From contig AJWJ01000088.1 in assembly GCA_000277445.1 (NCBI GenBank), forward strand, positions 1 to 59,686: 59,686 nt of DNA, read 5' to 3'. Source of the stretch: Polysphondylium violaceum. Taxonomy: Eukaryota; Evosea; Eumycetozoa; Dictyosteliales; Dictyosteliaceae. Position numbers and translations under genes: made by a program. Each line of letters begins with the position of its first letter. Position 1 is the stretch's first letter. Below are positions 55,469 to 59,686 of this stretch, piece by piece. Below the pieces are notes generated by a model. It had not been told where the DNA came from. It did no database searches and worked only from the letters and a program-made list of their open reading frames with translations.

Positions 55469-56712
55469 TGCAAATATCAAGTAATTACATCGATGGCATC
55501 ATAAATGACAATGCAAGATTACAACGTGAGAATACAGAATTACAATATTTATATATCACACAATATTTATATATAACTACATATACTCTATGACAACATT
55601 AGAAAGTGATTTCTTAGATAATATTAAACAACAAAAGGATGGCTTATCAAACAGCGAGCTCTCTTTACTTTCTGAAATTGAAAAACGAGATAGAACCATT
55701 GATGAATTAACAACTGAAAGTAATAGTAGAATGGAGTTGCTTGTTACACTAATGCAAACAGATGACCAGTTAAAATAAAAAATAACACAACTCCTCAAAA
55801 AAATAGATTTATTGGTAATAGAAAATAATAGATTGAAATCAGATTTAGATAATAAAAATCAAACAATGAATGAAAATCTACAATCATCATATGGCTCTTT
55901 AAGAGAAGAACTTGATAACTTGAAATCAAAATTTGAGATGAATGAAACCAGCTTCAATGAAGAGCTAAAATCTTTGGAGAAAAAGATGAAATTAAAAATG
56001 AAGTCACTAGATGCAAAATATACTCTATTAATATCCAATCATGATGAAAAATTAATTAGCCATGAAAAATCAATTGCTGAATCTGAAATTCGTCTCAAAA
56101 ACATTGTTGTTCTTGAATCAAATATAATAGAATATATATCATTCAAAACTATAAAAGATTGGATTTCTCCCTCAAAAAACTATTCATTTAACATGATCTA
56201 TCGAGTAAATAACAAAAAAAAAAAGTTCTTTCAACTAAAAATGATCAAGAAACTAATTTCTTTTATCTCTAAAATAGGCATCAAAAGATGGAATTTTAGA
56301 ATCATCATTTCGTTCAGCATGTGATGGTAAAGGCCCAACAATTATAGTTATTAAAACAACGGAGGACTGTGTGTTTGGTGGTTATAATAGTCAATCATGG
56401 AATAGTGATGGTGTACATTATGGTGATGATAAATGTTTTATATTTACATTGGTCAATAAACATGGAATTAAACCAACTAAATATCTTCCAGATCCTTCAA
56501 ATAAATTTTATGTCTATGGTAGTTCAAGTAAAGGATTCTATTTTGGCTCTAGAGACATCAATTTATCTGGAGGTCAATTAGCTACTCAATACTCAACCCA
56601 ATCATTTCCTGATGCCTACATAGATACAACAGGTAAGGGTAAATCAACTTTAACACCCTCAAATGAATTTATAATCCAAGACTATGAAGTGTATCAATGT
56701 TTGGTGGATTAA
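55469..56712 (+). pseudogene. Coiled-coil + TLDc gene AA with rearranged start and one stop
   Basis: The original ATG 55469 (MQISSNYIDGIINDNARLQR) runs for about 29 codons. It then enters a second promoter-like copy (TATTTATATATCAC ... ATACTCTATG) and is out of frame. A new in-frame ATG at 55590 starts TTLESDFLDNIKQQKDG, without the ENW-GC signature. The coil has one stop at 55776 (after DDQLK). It then runs to IEYISFKTIKDWISPSK and IYR at 56204; the intron is 56205-56277. The TLDc exon 56278-56712 is intact (SFRSACDGKGPTIIVIKTTE, VFGGYNSQSW, GFYFGSRDINLSGGQ, QDYEVYQCLVD). Confidence 0.8.
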
Positions 56713-57110
56713 ATAAAAGGTAAATCTGTATAACAACCCCAATATCTAAATGTATTATAGTTTGAAATGAATAAATAAATCTGAATATACATTCTTTTTT
56801 CTAATAATTTTATTTTTTCTTTTCATTTTTGACCAAAAACTATATAGCAGCAGGATAATTTGAAATGGTGAAAAATCTGAAGAAATATACTTTTCTCTAA
56901 TTTTCATTTTTTCATTTTATTTACAAAAATTATACAGCAACAATCGATAACTTAAATTTTATAATAGGGGATATGGAGGAAAATTAATAGAGGATATGGA
57001 ACTATACATTGAAAACTTGTATAAAACATATAATAATGAAAATCCAACTACTCGAGGAAAAGTTGTCTAGAATAGAAAAAATAAATTTAAAATTCCACTC
57101 CACAGATGTG
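56713..57110 (+). pseudogene. BTB-only remnant downstream of AA (coil part only)
   Basis: The 3' flank is repeated twice (CATTTTTTCATTT... TATACAGCA). At about 56975 comes LIEDMELYIENLYKTYNN and, around 57045, IQLLEEKLSRIE. No BTB core is left. Confidence 0.5.
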
Positions 57111-57880
57111 ATCGTAATTCATTTATTTATATTTGTACATATGTTTCTTGTCATGGTAAAAGAGCTCATCCAAATACAATACCTAAATTTCATAACACTA
57201 TTAGCCAACTTCAACAACTATCCCTCTCTTAATTTTCAACTCTCTCAACTCAAGAATCCCTACAACTTATTCACAACCAACACCTACACCAACAACACTA
57301 GAGAAGAAGGACTACCAATTATTGGTAATATGGAATAAAGCAACATATTGGTAAAGTATCTATGGGAAATTATCAGAGTGTATTAATTTGTAAAAAACAT
57401 CGAGGATGAAATCAACCAAGTATACTAATTTATTGAAGTTAACTAAAATAACGTCATGACAACTTATGTATTTCATCTAGTAGAGTATGTGAATAAAAAT
57501 TACAAGATCTATTATTAGGGTTTCAATACTTATTAAATAGTCGTCTAGAATTAACAGATTCTAAAAATAACAATAACAATAAATAATAATCTTATATGAC
57601 AAGATTATCATTCCAATGGGGGATTGATGGATCTAACTTGTTTCTAAATTCATTTATTCTGATTGGACAAACAAAAAACTAATCATTTAAGATTAACAAT
57701 ATACCATGGTTTAAGAAATTTGTTTTGATACAACAGTACTGAAAATAATCCCAGGACATTGATAAAATAGGTCCTTCAACATAAGAGATAAAATGTAATT
57801 TCTTTTTACCCAATCTGGAAATTTGTTTTTTGAAACATATATTAATAAACTATACTCGGTAATCGTCACGATATTTGTAT
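57111..57880. other. Unassigned stretch, possibly a decayed gene
   Basis: A frame to 57338 ends in EEGLPIIGNM, which recalls the start of cytochrome P450 proteins (GxPxIGN). Following bases give VSMGNYQSVLI in another frame. This is too weak to call. There is nothing else I recognise. Confidence 0.25.
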
Positions 57881-58020
57881 TTTAAGTAAATCGCCATCTC
57901 AAGACTTCCCATCAAGTTATCAAGACACCACTGGTCGGGAAAATCAACATTAACACCATCTCAATATTTCACAATTAAAGAGTATGAAGTTTATCAAGTA
58001 GATGTAGATGAAAAATAAAT
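57881..58020 (+). pseudogene. TLDc C-terminal scrap
   Basis: It encodes SQDFPSSYQDTTG, then KSTLTPSQYFTIKEYEVYQV with one small gap, closest to the end of BTB-TLDc gene M. Nothing upstream in frame. Confidence 0.7.
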
Positions 58021-58476
58021 CAACTAAATTTTTTCCACGCGCTACAGATAAATGTTATTTCCAATTTGAGACAAAGTTTTTTTAATTTATCTCAAAAAAT
58101 ATCAATAAAACTGCTTCACTTTATAAAGTTGATCAATCATTTATTTGCTTTTTATTATATCTCAAAAAAAAAAAAAAATCGTGATCATTTTCGACAATGT
58201 CCAAAAACCCAATCAAATCTGATTTGACAAGAAAGATTATATGGAATAACAGCCTTGAAAGGTAAATAAACAATTATTTAAGAACCATCATTTGAGCCTG
58301 TCACAATAAGGTCCCAGCAATTACAGTGATGTGGTTTTAATAATGAATATTAGATTGATAATAGAGGCAAGGTGGGTTTTTTAAAAAACGCATTGGCATA
58401 AAAAAAAAAATTTCGGTACAATTGTCCTCAGGAGAATTCATTATTACACAATATTTATAGATCACTTTATATACAA
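58021..58476. other. Spacer with a tiny TLDc start scrap
   Basis: 58285-58335 vaguely resembles the start of a TLDc exon (SFEPVTIRSQQL). The last 35 bases carry the core promoter block (ACACAATATTTATAGATCAC). No gene. Confidence 0.4.
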
Positions 58477-59649
58477 ATGGAGACAAATAGCAATTTAAAC
58501 ATAGATGATAATGCAAGATTGAAACAAGAGAATTGGGAATTTAGAAAGGCAGGCTCAAACAAGGATCATTTATCTTTAATTTTACAAATAGAGAAAAAAG
58601 ACAAAAAATTAGAAAAATATGCTAGAATCATTGATCAATTAAAAATTGAAAATAAAAATTCAATTAAAGAAAGTAAAAGAGAATAGATTTTATTTTAAAA
58701 CTATTTAGCGGTAAAACCAATGAAATGGACCAGTTTAAACAAGAAATAAACAAACTATTCAGTGATAAATTCGAAACATTGGTAGAAGAAAATAATAGAT
58801 TAAAATCAGATTTTAGATAAAATGAATGATCTACAATCATTTTATTGTTCTTTACTAGAAGAACATGGTAAACTGAAATCAAATTGGAAACCAACCCAAC
58901 CAGCCTCAATCAAGAACTAAAATCTTTGGAGTCAAATAATAACAAAATAAAAAAAGAAATAGAGTTACTAGACAAAACAAGCTATGTTTAAACTCTCCAT
59001 ATTAAATCACGATGAAAAAGAAAAATTAAATGCCTATTGAAGAAGCAATTGCTGTATCTAAAACTAGTCTCAAAAACATTGTTTTTGAATCAAAGATAAT
59101 AGATTCAAAACTATAAATGATTGGATTACATCAGAGAATTATTCATTTAAGATTATCTATCGAGTAAATACCAAAAAACAAGAAAGTTATTTCAACCAAC
59201 TACAAATGATCAAGAAACTAATATGTTTTATTCTTTTATAATAGGCATCAAATTATGGATTTTCTGCATCAGCATTTCATTTAATATGTAATGATAAAGG
59301 CCCAACAATTACATTGATTGAAACAACAGATGGTTGTGTTTTTGGTGGTTATAATAGTCAATCCTGGATAAGTAGTGATAATACTTATAGTGATGATAAA
59401 TGTTTTATATTTACATTGGTCTATAACCATGGAATTCAACCTACTAAATATTTTCCTGTCAGTCCAAAAACAACATATGTCATTAATTATGGACCCTGTT
59501 TCGGCTCTGACGATGTTAGAGGCCATAGAGGGACCCAATACTTTCCTAAGTCCTCCTCAGATACAACAGGTAAAGGAGATTCAAATATAACACCTTCTAA
59601 AGAATTTATGATCCAAGACTATGAAGTGTATCAATGTTTGGTGGATTAA
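58477..59649 (+). pseudogene. Coiled-coil + TLDc gene BB, coil exon broken, TLDc exon intact
   Basis: ATG 58477 (METNSNLNIDDNARLKQENW). The signature has lost its Cys (KAGSNKDHLSL). After ESKRE the frame breaks, and several small deletions follow to the end of exon 1 (59163). The coil text is otherwise close to protein O. The donor is at 59164 and the acceptor at 59244. Exon 2 (59245-59649) is open: ASNYGFSASAFHLICNDKGP, TITLIETT, VFGGYNSQSW, CFIFTLVYNHGIQPTKYF, GPCFGSDDVRGHRG, QDYEVYQCLVD. It is a fairly young broken copy of O. Confidence 0.82.
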
Positions 59650-59686
59650 ATAAAAGGTAAACCTGTATTGCATACCCCAATATCTA

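Noticed and set aside
57111-57560. Possible cytochrome P450 remnant (LPIIGNM, then VSMGNYQSVLI)
   Set aside because: Only two short matches in different frames and no heme-binding motif; listed as unassigned.
1-59686. tRNA, rRNA, CRISPR arrays, LTR or other retroelements
   Set aside because: I looked for tRNA-like B-box text, regularly spaced repeats and reverse-transcriptase motifs and saw none; a tRNA scan would be needed to be sure about tRNAs.

Overview
The window is from the nuclear genome of a social amoeba (dictyostelid). It is very AT-rich, with short GT-AG introns of 52-99 bases and long A/T runs between genes. It also carries gene families typical of dictyostelids: an FNIP-repeat protein, degenerate ankyrin-like proteins, KCTD-type BTB-TLDc proteins, and a signal-peptide membrane protein with asparagine-rich repeats. 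I cannot name the species. Some listed starts were moved to the first sensible ATG, and intron borders were placed by eye from GT/AG sites, reading phase and paralogue comparison.

Layout. 1-8286 (minus strand): two large ankyrin-like paralogues, a decayed third copy, and a five-exon type I membrane protein. 8769-17526 (plus): a coiled-coil gene, then a row of coiled-coil+TLDc genes, two of which have lost the TLDc end. 17905-19853: a TLDc scrap and a minus-strand FNIP protein. 20095-25693: a tandem pair of near-identical coiled-coil+TLDc genes with BTB/TLDc scraps between them, then a BTB-TLDc gene. 26233-31573 is an ordinary island: a small conserved gene with a frameshift at its start, a peroxisomal acyl-CoA oxidase ending in SKL, and a head-to-head pair of small secreted proteins. 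32599-34943: two BTB-TLDc genes. 34944-59686: a dense mosaic of coiled-coil+TLDc genes, BTB scraps, two AIG1/GIMAP-like GTPase copies (one whole, one broken) and a second coiled-coil family, much of it decayed.

The main content is a birth-and-death array. I count eight apparently intact coiled-coil+TLDc genes, three intact BTB-TLDc genes, three nearly complete copies with disrupted first exons, and many fragments. In two-exon members exon 2 carries most of the TLDc domain and joins exon 1 at one phase-0 intron (LLYR/ASxN). Exon 1 is either a coiled coil opening with an ENW-KKAGC-NKDHI signature, or a coil plus KCTD-type BTB. A promoter-like block is shared between TLDc genes and the intact GIMAP-like gene, so the two families may be expressed together.

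Known TLDc proteins act in oxidation resistance and V-ATPase regulation, and AIG1/GIMAP GTPases are linked to immunity in plants and animals. A fast-changing TLDc/BTB/GIMAP cluster could therefore be a defence or recognition locus. That is inference; the sequence shows only the architecture, duplication and decay.
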